Assembly: GCF_016925615.1 (NCBI RefSeq)
Contig: NZ_CP070499.1
Location: 4,402,001 to 4,466,000 of the forward strand
Length of the DNA stretch: 64,000 bases
Reading direction: 5' to 3'
Origin: Natronosporangium hydrolyticum
GTDB taxonomy: Bacteria; Actinomycetota; Actinomycetes; Mycobacteriales; Micromonosporaceae
Shown: positions 45,255-58,609 of the stretch, piece after piece
How positions within the stretch are numbered: position 1 is the first letter of the stretch
Layout of the letters: the number at the start of each line of letters is the position of its first letter
Notes under the pieces: generated by a model
The model's database searches: none
What the model saw: only the letters and a program-made list of their open reading frames with translations
Told to the model about the DNA's origin: nothing
Translations under genes and position numbers: made by a program

Positions 45255-45370
45255 GTGACCACGGTGCGCCCGGCAACGGAGGACCGGGCGTCGCGCGGCT
45301 GACCGGTCGACGAACGGTAGCCGAAGAGTGCGTCGCGCGGCGGCCGTCGGGCGACGACCAGCCGGCAGAG

Positions 45371-46120
45371 TCAGCCGATCTCGTACCGGGCGCCCGGCCG
45401 GACGATCTCCACCGGGCCCGGGTACGCGGCGCTCGCCGCCTCGAAGGTGGCCGCCTCGCTACCCCACGCGGTGACCAGATGGGTCAGCAGCAGCCGGCCC
45501 ACCCCGGCCTTGCTCGCCACCTCCCCGGCCTCGCCGCCGGTCAGGTGCAGATCCGGCGGGTGCGGCACGTCGTCGAGGTAGCTCGCCTCACACAGGAACA
45601 GGTCGGCGCCCTGCGCCAGCCGCAGCAGCGAATCGCACTTGGCGGTGTCGGCCGAGTAGGTCAGCGTCCCCCCGCCGTGCTCCAGCCGCACCCCGTACGT
45701 CTCCACCGGATGGTTGACCTGATCGACGGTGACCGTGAACGGGCCGAGCGGGAAGGTGCCCGGCTGCAGCCCGTAGAAGGTGTAGACATCGTCGAGCGGG
45801 GTCGCCTCCGGCGTGTACGCCGCGGCGAGCCGGTCCGGGGCGCCAGCTGGCGCATACACCGGGATCGGCGGGTACGGACCGCCCGGGGCGTAGCGGCGGA
45901 CCACCACGTACGAACAGGCGTCCAGCACATGGTCACAGTGCAGGTGGGTGAGCAGGATCGCGTCCACCGACATCAGCCCGATGTAGCGCTGCAGCGCGCT
46001 GAGCGACCCGGTGCCGAAGTCCAGCAGCAGCCGGAACCCCTCCGCCTCCACCAGGTAAGCAGAGCAGGCCGACTCCGGCCCGGGGAAGCTGCCGGCGCAG
46101 CCCAACACCGTCAACCTCAT
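45371..46120 (-). CDS. MBL-fold metallohydrolase
   Basis: A 249-residue beta-lactamase-fold hydrolase with the zinc motif [20 protein letters not shown] (about 55-74), a downstream Asp in [20 protein letters not shown] and His in [11 protein letters not shown]. The shape is that of the RNase Z-like or phosphodiesterase branch. It overlaps murI by four bases. This murI-MBL pair is frequently followed by rph and rdgB in actinobacteria. The substrate is not known. Confidence 0.9.
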   Translation of the reverse strand: MRLTVLGCAGSFPGPESACSAYLVEAEGFRLLLDFGTGSLSALQRYIGLMSVDAILLTHLHCDHVLDACSYVVVRRYAPGGPYPPIPVYAPAGAPDRLAAAYTPEATPLDDVYTFYGLQPGTFPLGPFTVTVDQVNHPVETYGVRLEHGGGTLTYSADTAKCDSLLRLAQGADLFLCEASYLDDVPHPPDLHLTGGEAGEVASKAGVGRLLLTHLVTAWGSEAATFEAASAAYPGPVEIVRPGARYEIG

Positions 46121-47013
46121 TCGGCCACCCCCGCGAACTCGGGCGCGGTCAGCTCCATCAGCTCCGCGCCGAGGAATCGCTGCGCCAACCGGCGAAACAC
46201 CGCGGCGTCGCCGGTGGTCCGCAGTTGATGTCGCGGCGGCGGCGAATCCGCGGCCCGCAACGACCCGGTCTGCGTCAGCACCCGGTAGACATCACGTGCG
46301 GTCTCGTCCGCGCTGGAGACCAACGTCACCGACTCCCCCATCACCAGCCCGATCATGCCCGCCAGCAGCGGATAGTGGGTGCAACCCAGCACCAGCGTGT
46401 CGACCTGCGCCCGTTGCAACGGCTCCAGGTAGGCGCTCGCCAACCCGAGCAGGGTCCGACCGGTGGTGGTGCCCCGCTCGACAAAGTCGACGAACTGCGG
46501 ACACGCCGCCGTGGTCACCCGCACCTGCGGGGCGGCGGCGAACGCGTCCTGGTAGGCGCCGCTGCTGATGGTCGCCTGGGTGCCGATCACCCCGACCCGA
46601 CCGTTCCGGGTCGCCGCGACCGCCCGGCGCACCGCCGGTCGGATCACCTCCACCACCGGCACCTGATAGCGCTCGCGGGCGTCGTGCAGGCTGGCGGCGG
46701 TGGCGGCGTTGCAGGCGATGACCAACGCCTTCACCCCGCTGGCAGCGAGCGTGTCCAACCCGGCGAGCGCGTGCCGGCGTACCTCGGCGATCGGTTTCGG
46801 CCCGTAAGGCACGTGGGCCGTGTCGGCCAGATAGCGCAGCTGCTCCATCGGCAGCTGGTCGAGGATCGCCCGGGCGACGGTCAACCCGCCGACCCCGGAA
46901 TCGAAGACCCCGATCGGCGCCTCCTGATTTGGAGACACCGCCCCATCTGGAGACGCTGCCCCGCCCGGACCCCCGCTCCGGGCTGCACCGCTGCTCGCCG
47001 GCTCCGCCTGCAC
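46117..47013 (-). CDS. murI: glutamate racemase
   Basis: A 298-residue enzyme making D-glutamate for peptidoglycan. [20 protein letters not shown] (about 31-50) is the substrate loop. The two catalytic cysteines are in [20 protein letters not shown] and [20 protein letters not shown]. The first 30 residues form a poorly conserved Ala/Gly/Ser leader, so the true start may be the GTG about 25 codons in. It is the first gene of the murI-MBL operon. Confidence 0.95.
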   Translation of the reverse strand: MQAEPASSGAARSGGPGGAASPDGAVSPNQEAPIGVFDSGVGGLTVARAILDQLPMEQLRYLADTAHVPYGPKPIAEVRRHALAGLDTLAASGVKALVIACNAATAASLHDARERYQVPVVEVIRPAVRRAVAATRNGRVGVIGTQATISSGAYQDAFAAAPQVRVTTAACPQFVDFVERGTTTGRTLLGLASAYLEPLQRAQVDTLVLGCTHYPLLAGMIGLVMGESVTLVSSADETARDVYRVLTQTGSLRAADSPPPRHQLRTTGDAAVFRRLAQRFLGAELMELTAPEFAGVAE

Positions 47014-47132
47014 CAGCGCAGCCTACGCCGGATCTCGGCGGTCAGCAGGCACCCGCCTCGAGAATGTCGCGAACATGACACGTCCCCCCGGCCGTTACTG
47101 CTTTTGGAGTAGGCCGTTACGGATAGTGAGTT

Positions 47133-47891
47133 TTGTCCGATCGAACACCCAAGGACCCATACGTGCGCACCACGACGGTAGCCCGGCCGCGCCGCCGGCG
47201 ACCGCGCCCCACCACCCGAGCCCCCCGAGCAGTCGCCGCCGCACCACACCCGGCGCCGCCAGCCACCGACCGCGGCGCCGCCGCACAGACCGACCCCAGC
47301 ACCGACCAGCCAACCGCCGCGGCCAAGCCCGCTGCCCGCCGCCGACTCATCCGCGGCGCGGGGTGGCTCCAGCCACTGCTCGCCGCGCTCCGACCCGCAG
47401 CGCACCAGCTGGGCTGGCACACCGGCCGGCTCGGGCACGCCGCCCGGTACCGGGCAACCGCGTGGAGCAACCGGATGGCCCGCGCCTGGCACCGGCGCAC
47501 CGCCAGCGACCGAACCCTCGGCCGGCCACCGCTCGGCCGGCTCCTCGCCAGTGAACTGAGCCGCCGGCTCCCCAGCTGGCTCCGCCCCCGCGACCCGACG
47601 CTCGCCGGGGTCCGCGACACGCCACCGCCACCCGGGCGCCTCGCCGGCATGTGCACCTGGGCCGCGCTGCTCGGACTGCTGGGGTTGCCCCTGGCCGGCA
47701 GGGCGTTGCTGACCGTCGCCGCCGGGTCCCGGCCCGACTGGTCGGACCCGGGCATGCTCACCGGGGTGCTCGGGATCGGACTGGCGGTGGCTGCTTTCCT
47801 GGTCGCCCACCGGCGACGCGCCCCCTGGCTGCTACTCGGCCTCGCCACCCTCCTCCTCGCCGCCGGCCCCCGACTCTTCGGCGGAGAGTAA
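47133..47891 (+). CDS. hypothetical basic membrane protein
   Basis: Up to 252 residues. The first half is extremely rich in Arg, Pro and Ala and probably disordered. The second half has two or three hydrophobic helices (about 170-195, 205-222, 228-246) with LAGMCTWAALLGLLGLPLAG. No family is recognised. The 47133 start is a TTG with no clear ribosome site; a GTG at 47163 is possible. The unusual composition could also mean that only the C-terminal part is real protein. Confidence 0.45.
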   Translation: MSDRTPKDPYVRTTTVARPRRRRPRPTTRAPRAVAAAPHPAPPATDRGAAAQTDPSTDQPTAAAKPAARRRLIRGAGWLQPLLAALRPAAHQLGWHTGRLGHAARYRATAWSNRMARAWHRRTASDRTLGRPPLGRLLASELSRRLPSWLRPRDPTLAGVRDTPPPPGRLAGMCTWAALLGLLGLPLAGRALLTVAAGSRPDWSDPGMLTGVLGIGLAVAAFLVAHRRRAPWLLLGLATLLLAAGPRLFGGE

Positions 47892-47979
47892 CCCGACCAC
47901 CCGGCCCAAAACTCTGCTCGGCTGACAACCACCTGGCCGGGCCGTCGCGTCCTGTAAGAGACCAGGGGTAGGGACGACG

Positions 47980-48011
47980 GCGGCCGGGGCGGTGCACACC
48001 GCCCGGGCCGC
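47980..48011 (+). terminator. 15-bp GC-rich hairpin
   Basis: GCGGCCGGGGCGGTG pairs with CACCGCCCGGGCCGC, with one mismatch and a two-base loop, between the hypothetical gene and the ABC permease. No T tract follows. It is 48 bp before the permease start, so it may be a terminator of the upstream gene or a leader structure. Confidence 0.45.
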
Positions 48012-48058
48012 TTGCCGACACGCGGCGGGCGGGGGCGCCGGGGAGGGACCAGACCGGG

Positions 48059-50839
48059 ATGCGACTGCTCACCTTGACCCCGTGGCGGCGGGGGCCGCTG
48101 CTGCTGCTGCGCCGACCGGGCGTCGCGGTCGCCCTCTTCGCCGCCGCGATGGTCGCGGCGCTGCCCGCCGCAGCCGCCCCGATCTTCCTCTCCTCCGCCG
48201 AGCACGCCACCCTGCATCGGCAGATCGACCAGACCTGCCCGGGCTTCGTCGGCGTCCAGGTCACCGGCGAGCTGGCACCCGTCGGCCAGCAGGGCAGCCT
48301 CGACGCGGTCCTCGGCGAAGACCGGTTCCGGGGACGGGAAGCAGCGGTGGCCGCGCACGCGCCGGCCGGCTTCGACCCACCCGTCAACACCGGGTACGGC
48401 GAGGTCGACGTCGAGTTGACCGACCGGCCGCTACCCAACCCGGACCTTTCCGGGCTGCTGCTGCTGGCCCGCGACGACTTCGCCGACCACATCGAGGTAG
48501 TCGACGGCGCCGCCAGCCCCGCCGAGCAGGACGGCCTGTGGCTGCCCGACGAGTACGCCGAGGCGCAACAGATCCAGATCGGCGACGAGCTGGAGCTGGC
48601 GGCCCGCGGCGCCGACCTCGGCAGCTGGCACACGTACGAGCAGGACGAGCAGGGGCTGCTCCCGCTGCCCGAGGTCGGGAGCGTCACCTTGCCGGTGGCC
48701 GGCATCTACCGCGACCTCCGGGCGTCCCCCGACCCGCCGTACTGGTGCGGCGTCGCCCAGGTCTACCGCGGCAGCGAGGACCCGTTCGACGACAACCTCC
48801 CGCCACCGGCGGCGATGGTCACGCCAGAGACGCTGCTGGCGGTCGGCGACGCCACCCAGCTGCGCGCCGGCCAACAGCTTGAGCTGACCCTCACCGACCC
48901 GGACCTGACCTCACCGGCCGCCGCCGAGGTCGCCGAAGGCGCCGCCGCGCTCCAGGCCACGCTCTACTCCGAATATCGGGACCTCTTCCCGAACACCTTC
49001 CTCGACGAGGTCACCTTCTCCTCCAGACTGGACCGCTTCCAGCAACGGGCGGAGCTGGTCCGCTCCGGGATCGTCCCGCCGGTGCTCCCGATCACCGCCG
49101 CCGGCACCCTGGTCGGCCTGGCGGTCACCGGCGCCGCCGCCTTCTACTGGGCCCAGCGACGCCGCCGCGAGTTGGCGGTGCTGGCCGCCCACGGCGTCAG
49201 CGCCAGCGCGATCGGGGCGAAGGCGGTATTCGAGGCGCTCCCGGCGCTGCTGCTGGGCACCGTCACCGGTTGGCTGACCGCCTGGGGGCTGGTCGCGTCG
49301 GTCGGCCCCTCCCCGGTGCTCGCCCAAGGCACCCTCGCCACCGCCGCCCTCGCCGCCGGTGTCACCGGCACCATCGGTGTGCTGCTGGTCGGGCTGCTCG
49401 CCGCCGGCCGCGCCCGGGGCCTGGTCGACACGCCCCCGGCCAGCCGACGGGTCGGCTGGTGGCGCAAGCTCCCATGGGAGCTGACCCTGTTCGGCGGCGC
49501 CGCCGCCAGCTGGTTCATCTTCGCCGACGACCAGGTCTCCGACACGGTCGTCGGCGGGGTCGGCTCGGTCGCCCACATCCCCGCCGGCCTGCTCCTCACC
49601 CCGATCCTGATCATCATCGCGATCACCATCCTCGGCGCCCGGATCGCCGCCGCCCTGCTCCGCCGGCCGGGGCCCGACCGCCCCGCCCGCGGCACCGCCC
49701 GATACCTCGCCTGGCGGCGGATCAGCCGGGCCGCGGTCGCCACCACCGTGCTGGCCGCGGCGACCGCCATGCCGGTGGCGATGGCCGCCTTCGGCGCCAC
49801 CGCCACCGGCACCATCCACACCACCGCCGAGGCGAAGCTGCAGTTCAACCTGGGCAGTGACACGGTGATCAGCTACCTGCGCCCGATCGACCGAGAACGC
49901 GACGAACAGCCACCACCGCCCCCGATCCCCGACCAGCTCGCCGGCCAGAGCACCGAAGTGCTGCGGCTCAACCAGCAACGGCTCGACGGCCTCACCGTCG
50001 ACCTGCTCGCCGTCGACCTGACATCCTTCACCGACGGCGCGTTCTGGGACCCGCGGATCTCGGGTCCGGACCTCGCCACCGCCGTGGACCAGCTGGCCGA
50101 CGGCGGCACCATGACCGTGGTGGCGAACCGGCGGTTCGAACCCGGACCGGCCACCCTGGAGGTGCGCGGCGAACCGATCGAGGTGGCGGTCGCCGCCACC
50201 CGGCCGCTGCCCGGGGCGCAGGCCGCCTACCCGCTGGTCATCGTCGACCGCGACCGGCTCGCCGCCAAGCTGGACGAGTCGTACCTCGATCTGTTCACGC
50301 CCCAGATCTGGATCGCCGGCGAGCCGGCCGAGACGCTCGCCACCGCCTCGGCCGCCGGGCTGCCGCTGACCTACAGCAGCAGCATCGAGGAACACCGGGC
50401 CGGCGCCGTCTACGAACCGGTCACCTACACCTTCCAGTACCTCACCGCGCTCTCCATCTTCACCGGTCTGATCGCCGCCATCGGACTGCTGCTCTACCTG
50501 GAGGCCCGCACCGCCGCCCACCGCCGGGCCTATGTGCTGCTGCGCCGGCTCGGGCTCGGCCCCGGCCAACATCGACGGGCAATGTTGCTGGAGATCGGGG
50601 CACCGGTGGCGACCGGGCTGCTGGTCGGCGTAGCCGCCGCGGTCACCCTGGCGTACACGCTGCGCAGCGGCTTCGACATCCACCCGACCCGGTTCCCGGG
50701 CACCCTGCTGGTGCTGCCGGTCACCGCCACCGGCGTGATCACCGCGACCGCGATCGTGATCGCGGTGCTCGCGGCGGTCCTCACCCACCACCGAATCCAC
50801 CACACCAACCCCGCGGAGGTACTCCGTGACACCCCCTGA
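48059..50839 (+). CDS. FtsX-like ABC transporter permease
   Basis: A 926-residue permease built as two FtsX/MacB-type halves. An N-terminal helix (about 17-40) precedes a large extracytoplasmic domain (about 45-335). Three helices follow around 340-480, then three more near 480-600. After a second extracytoplasmic domain (about 600-775) come three final helices (SIFTGLIAAIGLLLYLEART and others). Such proteins export peptides or lipoproteins, or transmit force across the membrane rather than moving solutes. The two ATPase genes that follow overlap it and each other, so the three form one machine. The cargo is unknown. Confidence 0.85.
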   Translation: MRLLTLTPWRRGPLLLLRRPGVAVALFAAAMVAALPAAAAPIFLSSAEHATLHRQIDQTCPGFVGVQVTGELAPVGQQGSLDAVLGEDRFRGREAAVAAHAPAGFDPPVNTGYGEVDVELTDRPLPNPDLSGLLLLARDDFADHIEVVDGAASPAEQDGLWLPDEYAEAQQIQIGDELELAARGADLGSWHTYEQDEQGLLPLPEVGSVTLPVAGIYRDLRASPDPPYWCGVAQVYRGSEDPFDDNLPPPAAMVTPETLLAVGDATQLRAGQQLELTLTDPDLTSPAAAEVAEGAAALQATLYSEYRDLFPNTFLDEVTFSSRLDRFQQRAELVRSGIVPPVLPITAAGTLVGLAVTGAAAFYWAQRRRRELAVLAAHGVSASAIGAKAVFEALPALLLGTVTGWLTAWGLVASVGPSPVLAQGTLATAALAAGVTGTIGVLLVGLLAAGRARGLVDTPPASRRVGWWRKLPWELTLFGGAAASWFIFADDQVSDTVVGGVGSVAHIPAGLLLTPILIIIAITILGARIAAALLRRPGPDRPARGTARYLAWRRISRAAVATTVLAAATAMPVAMAAFGATATGTIHTTAEAKLQFNLGSDTVISYLRPIDRERDEQPPPPPIPDQLAGQSTEVLRLNQQRLDGLTVDLLAVDLTSFTDGAFWDPRISGPDLATAVDQLADGGTMTVVANRRFEPGPATLEVRGEPIEVAVAATRPLPGAQAAYPLVIVDRDRLAAKLDESYLDLFTPQIWIAGEPAETLATASAAGLPLTYSSSIEEHRAGAVYEPVTYTFQYLTALSIFTGLIAAIGLLLYLEARTAAHRRAYVLLRRLGLGPGQHRRAMLLEIGAPVATGLLVGVAAAVTLAYTLRSGFDIHPTRFPGTLLVLPVTATGVITATAIVIAVLAAVLTHHRIHHTNPAEVLRDTP

Positions 50840-51566
50840 CCGCGGTCGCCCGGTCCACCCAGCGCCGGCCGTCGCCACCCGCACCGGCGAACCAGCCCTG
50901 CGCTGCGACGAAGTCGAACGCTCCTACGGCTCGGCCGGTTCGCTGGTGCCGGCGCTCCGCGGGGTCTCCCTCACCCTGCCCCGAGGCAGCATCACCGCCC
51001 TGGTGGGACCCTCCGGCTCCGGCAAGTCGACGCTGCTGCGGCTACTCGCCTGCATCGACCGGCCAGATGCCGGGCGGATCCGGCTCGACGGGGTCGAGGT
51101 CACCACGCTCTCCCGCCCGGGCCGGGTCCGGCTGCGCCGCCGCCAGCTGGGCTTTCTCTACCAGGCACCCGCCGACAATCTGCTCGACTACCTCACCGTC
51201 CGCGAACATCTCCAACTCGGCGCCGCCCTCCGCGGGCTGCCGAAACGTGACCCCCAGCTGACCAGCCTGCTGGACCGGCTCGGGCTCGCCGACCGGGCCG
51301 AACATCGACCCCGCCAGCTCTCCGGCGGCGAACAGCAACGCACCGCCATCGCCTTCGCCGCCATCGGCCCGCCCGCGGTGCTGGTCGCCGACGAGCCGAC
51401 CGGGCAGCTCGACCACACCACCGCCGACGAAGTCCTCGCCGCGTTCCGGGTGCTCGCCACCACCGGGGTGGCGATCGTGGCCGCCACCCATGACCCGGCC
51501 GTCGCCGACCGCGCAGACCAGGTGCTGCGGATGCGGGACGGCGCCGTCGTCCAGGAGGAGACATGA
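50826..51566 (+). CDS. ABC transporter ATP-binding protein, first of two
   Basis: A 246-residue ATPase of the MacB/LolD group. Walker A is LVGPSGSGKSTLLRLLACID (about 60). The Q loop is FLYQAPADNLLDYLTV, the signature is RQLSGGEQQRTAIAFA and Walker B is VLVADEPTGQLDHTTADE. GTG start, overlapping the permease by 14 bases. It energises the FtsX-like permease. All catalytic motifs are intact. Confidence 0.93.
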   Translation: MTPPDRGRPVHPAPAVATRTGEPALRCDEVERSYGSAGSLVPALRGVSLTLPRGSITALVGPSGSGKSTLLRLLACIDRPDAGRIRLDGVEVTTLSRPGRVRLRRRQLGFLYQAPADNLLDYLTVREHLQLGAALRGLPKRDPQLTSLLDRLGLADRAEHRPRQLSGGEQQRTAIAFAAIGPPAVLVADEPTGQLDHTTADEVLAAFRVLATTGVAIVAATHDPAVADRADQVLRMRDGAVVQEET

Positions 51567-52303
51567 CCCAGTACTCCGGCACCCAGCACTCCGGCGCGAT
51601 CATGAGCGTCACCGGCGTCACCCGACGGTTCCAGCGCGGGGCGGAAACTGTGCTAGCGCTGGACAATGTGTCGTTGGAGCTCTACCCAGGTGAGCTGGCG
51701 GTCGCCGCCGGCCCCTCCGGCTCCGGCAAGACCACCCTGCTGTCGCTGCTCGCCGGCACCGAAGCCGCCGACTCTGGACAGGTCACACCGCTGCCGCCGC
51801 TGCCCACCGGGGTCTCCCCCGGCGAACTCGGCTGGCCGTACCTCGCCTTCGTGCCGCAGGCGCTCGCGCTGCTGGACGAGTTCACCGTCGCCGAGAACGT
51901 CAGCCTGCCGGCGGCGCTGAACCCCGCCGCGGCCAGCGGCACACCGAGCACCGAAGAGCTGCTGGAACGGCTAGAGATCGGACACTTGGCGGGCCGCTAC
52001 CCGTCGCTGACCTCCGGCGGCGAACAGCAGCGCACCGCGGTCGCCCGCGCGCTGCGGCTCCGCCCCCCGCTGCTGCTCGGCGACGAACCCACCGGGCATC
52101 AGGACCGCGCCCGGGTGGCGCTGGTGCTCTCGGTGCTTCGGCTACACGCCTACCACGGCAGCGCGGTCCTGATCAGCAGCCACGACCCGGAGGTGATATC
52201 GGCCGCGGACCGGGTGATCACCCTGGCTGATGGCCGGATCGTCGCCGACGAGCGCGCCGGCACCCCGGCCAGCCAGCCCGCCCCGGCCAGCCAGCAGGCT
52301 TAG
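51563..52303 (+). CDS. ABC transporter ATP-binding protein, second of two
   Basis: A 246-residue ATPase with Walker A VAAGPSGSGKTTLLSLLAGT, signature TSGGEQQRTAVARALRLR and Walker B LLLGDEPTGHQDRA. It overlaps the first ATPase by four bases. The two are clearly different in sequence, so a heterodimeric engine on the single long permease is likely. The last residues repeat PASQPAPASQ, a low-complexity tail. Confidence 0.92.
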   Translation: MTQYSGTQHSGAIMSVTGVTRRFQRGAETVLALDNVSLELYPGELAVAAGPSGSGKTTLLSLLAGTEAADSGQVTPLPPLPTGVSPGELGWPYLAFVPQALALLDEFTVAENVSLPAALNPAAASGTPSTEELLERLEIGHLAGRYPSLTSGGEQQRTAVARALRLRPPLLLGDEPTGHQDRARVALVLSVLRLHAYHGSAVLISSHDPEVISAADRVITLADGRIVADERAGTPASQPAPASQQA

Positions 52304-52314
52304 CCCTCCGCGCC

Positions 52315-52418
52315 GCCGCCCGCTCGCCCCGCCGCCCGCTCGCCCCGCCGCCCGCTCGCCCCACCGCTCGCTCGCCCCACCGCCCGCTCGCCCCCCACCG
52401 CCCGCTCGCCCCGCCCGA
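52315..52418. repeat. 16-bp GC-rich tandem repeat, six copies
   Basis: The core CGCTCGCCCC recurs at 52321, 52337, 52353, 52369, 52385 and 52403, giving a 16-bp period (18 for the last step), with GCCGCC or ACCGCC between cores. It lies just after the ATPase stop in non-coding DNA. The following bases up to 52624 show no gene that I can support. Confidence 0.8.
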
Positions 52419-52624
52419 GCAGCACGAAACGTGCATAACCGGACGATAGTCGGGCCGCAGAAGCTCTTGGTGGGTTGAGTGGTGATCCACTACGGCGACA
52501 AACTACTTCCAAAACGGCAAAACAGGCGCCACTCGCCCCACCAAGTCGGGTGAGACGAGCTGTCCGGAGCCGATCTTGCAACGATCCCCACCGACAGCCC
52601 GCTAGCCGAGCTGAAGATCCAAAG

Positions 52625-52667
52625 CCCTACGGCTGTACGACACGCGGCGTGTCGTACAGCCGTAGGG
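52625..52667. terminator. 20-bp perfect stem, likely bidirectional terminator
   Basis: CCCTACGGCTGTACGACACG pairs perfectly with its complement across a three-base loop CGG. It stands 39 bases downstream of the thiC stop and also downstream of the ABC operon, so it can end transcription from both sides. Its length and perfection are far beyond chance. Confidence 0.8.
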
Positions 52668-52705
52668 TAGTTGATCCACGCGGGATCGCGCCGGAGCGAC
52701 CGACG

Positions 52706-56748
<4,043 letters not shown>

Positions 56749-56750
56749 CG

Positions 56751-57803
56751 TCAGCCTCCTTCTGCGAAACGCTGGGGCGAGAACGGTCGGATCAGCTCGG
56801 GAGCTTCGCCGGTGACGAGCAGCTCGCAGATCGCGTCGGCGGTGGCCGGCGCCAGCAGCACCCCATGCCGGTAGTGACCACTCGCGACCACCACCCGGTC
56901 GCGCCACCGACCCAGCAACGGCGCGTTGTCCGGGGTGCCCGGCCGGTGCCCCACCCCGACCTCGACCAGTTCGTACTCGCTGAGCTCAGGCACCAGATCG
57001 GTGGCGGCGCGCAGCAGCTGCAACGCCGCCCCCGCGGTCGGCACCGAATCCGTCCGCTCCTCCTCGCTCGCCCCGACCACCACCTCACCGTCGGCGCGGG
57101 GCACCAGATACACCTTCCGGCCGTCGGCGTACCCCCGGATCACATGCTGGAAGCCCGGCTGGTGCGCGGGGGCGCGCAGCCGCAGCAGCTGCCCCTTGAC
57201 CGGCCGCACCGGGACCCCGGTGAGCTCCGCCGAACCGCAGCCCGCGGCGACCACCACCGCCCGTGCCTCCACGCTGGGCAGATCGGTGATCCGGCGGGCC
57301 ACGAAGCTCGCCCCGGCGGCACCGGCCGCCGTCCGCAGGGTGGTCACCAACCGGCGCGGATCGACCTGGTGGTCGCCCTCGGCGAGCGCCCCGGCGCGCA
57401 GTCGCGGATGCAGCGACGGCTCCCGCTCCCGCAGCTCGGCCGCGGGCAGCCGGGTCACCGGCAGCCCGAGCGTCTGCTGGTACTCCCACAGCCGCTGCGC
57501 CTCGGCCAGATCGTCCTGAGTCAGCGCCACCTGCAGGGTGCCCTCGCTGCGATAACCGGTGGGCCCGTGCGCGGCCAGCTCCTGTGCGAACGCCGGCCAC
57601 TGACCGGCGGAGGCGACCAGCAGCGCGGTCAGCTCCGCCTCCCCGAAGTACGCCTCGCTCACCGGCGCCAGCATCCCGGCCGCCACCTGCCAGGCACCCC
57701 GGCCGTTGTCGTAGACGGTCACCGACATGCCACGCTGGGCGCAGCGCCACGCCACCGACAGGCCGACCACACCGCCACCGACCACCGCCACGTCGACGGT
57801 CAC
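56751..57803 (-). CDS. thiO: glycine oxidase
   Basis: A 350-residue FAD-dependent amine oxidase producing the iminoacetate used for thiazole formation. The FAD fold is VDVAVVGGGVVGLSVAWRCA (about 2-21). VSEAYFGEAELTALLVASAG and GVGHRPGTPDNAPLLGRWRD near the C-terminus are typical. It overlaps thiE by four bases. Use of ThiO rather than the radical enzyme ThiH fits an aerobic organism. Confidence 0.94.
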   Translation of the reverse strand: MTVDVAVVGGGVVGLSVAWRCAQRGMSVTVYDNGRGAWQVAAGMLAPVSEAYFGEAELTALLVASAGQWPAFAQELAAHGPTGYRSEGTLQVALTQDDLAEAQRLWEYQQTLGLPVTRLPAAELREREPSLHPRLRAGALAEGDHQVDPRRLVTTLRTAAGAAGASFVARRITDLPSVEARAVVVAAGCGSAELTGVPVRPVKGQLLRLRAPAHQPGFQHVIRGYADGRKVYLVPRADGEVVVGASEEERTDSVPTAGAALQLLRAATDLVPELSEYELVEVGVGHRPGTPDNAPLLGRWRDRVVVASGHYRHGVLLAPATADAICELLVTGEAPELIRPFSPQRFAEGG

Positions 57804-58423
57804 GGGGTCACCGCCGCGAGCAGCTCCTTCGTCGCCGCCGCCGGGTCGGCCGCCTCGCTGACCGCCCCGATCACCGCCACCCCGTACGCGCCGGCGGCGC
57901 GCAGCTCACCGACCCGGGCGGCGGTCACCCCGGCGATGGCGATCACCGGCGTACCGGGGACCGCGGCGGCTACCGCACCGACGCCGGCCGGGCCGAGCGC
58001 CGCCGGCAGCCCCGCCTTGGTCGCGGTGGTGTACGCCGGGCCCACCCCCAGATAGCTGGCGCCGTCGGCGACCGCGGCCCGGGCGCTGGCGGCGTCCCGA
58101 CAGGTGGCGCCGAGCACCGCCGCCGGGCCGAGCACCCGGCGCGCGGCGGCGACCGGCAGATCGTCAGCGCCGACGTGGCCGCCGTCGGCGCCGACCGCCA
58201 ACGCCACCTGCAGCCGATCGTTGACCAGACAGGTCGCGCCGTGCTCAATGGTCAACCGGCGGACCTGCGCGGCGAACTCGTACGCAAGCCGGTCGGTGGT
58301 CTCGTCGGCGACCCGCACCTGCACCACCGGGGCGCCGGCGGCCAGCGCAGCGGCGGTCGCACCGAGCGCGTCACGCCCGTGCCTGCTGTCGGTGATGATG
58401 TGTAACCGCCCCAGCGGTGCCAC
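57800..58423 (-). CDS. thiE: thiamine phosphate synthase
   Basis: A 207-residue TIM-barrel enzyme coupling HMP-PP and thiazole phosphate. The Asn-Asp pair is in ATCLVNDRLQVALAVGADGG (about 72) and the Lys loop in GPAYTTATKAGLPAALGPAG. The usual Lys of the R-x-K motif is Ala (VVQVRVADETTDRLAYEFAA). It is the first gene after the TPP riboswitch, 10 bases from it. Confidence 0.88.
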   Translation of the reverse strand: MAPLGRLHIITDSRHGRDALGATAAALAAGAPVVQVRVADETTDRLAYEFAAQVRRLTIEHGATCLVNDRLQVALAVGADGGHVGADDLPVAAARRVLGPAAVLGATCRDAASARAAVADGASYLGVGPAYTTATKAGLPAALGPAGVGAVAAAVPGTPVIAIAGVTAARVGELRAAGAYGVAVIGAVSEAADPAAATKELLAAVTP

Positions 58424-58432
58424 CGCGGCCTC

Positions 58433-58521
58433 CTCCCTGCGCGGGGATTACCCCAGTCAGGTTCATCCGGTCGCGGGCCGCCACAGCCCGCCTCTCAGCC
58501 CGGTGCACCGGGCTCCCGTGG
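58433..58521 (-). promoter_or_regulatory. TPP riboswitch (THI element)
   Basis: On the minus strand the leader reads ACGGGAGCCCGGTGCACCGG, then GGGCTGAGAGGCGGGCTG, then GAACCTGACTGGGGTAATCC and CCGCGCAGGGAGGAGG. The CTGAGA and ACCTGA-x-GGTAAT blocks are the conserved thiamine pyrophosphate binding core. The final helix includes the ribosome site of thiE, so binding of TPP would block translation of the operon. Confidence 0.95.
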
Positions 58522-58609
58522 GTGTCGTCTGCGGCCAACCCTACGCGGCGCCACGCTGGTTGCCAACCGTCACACACCGCAACCCCCGCCGTACGGGGAT
58601 GGGTCGGAG

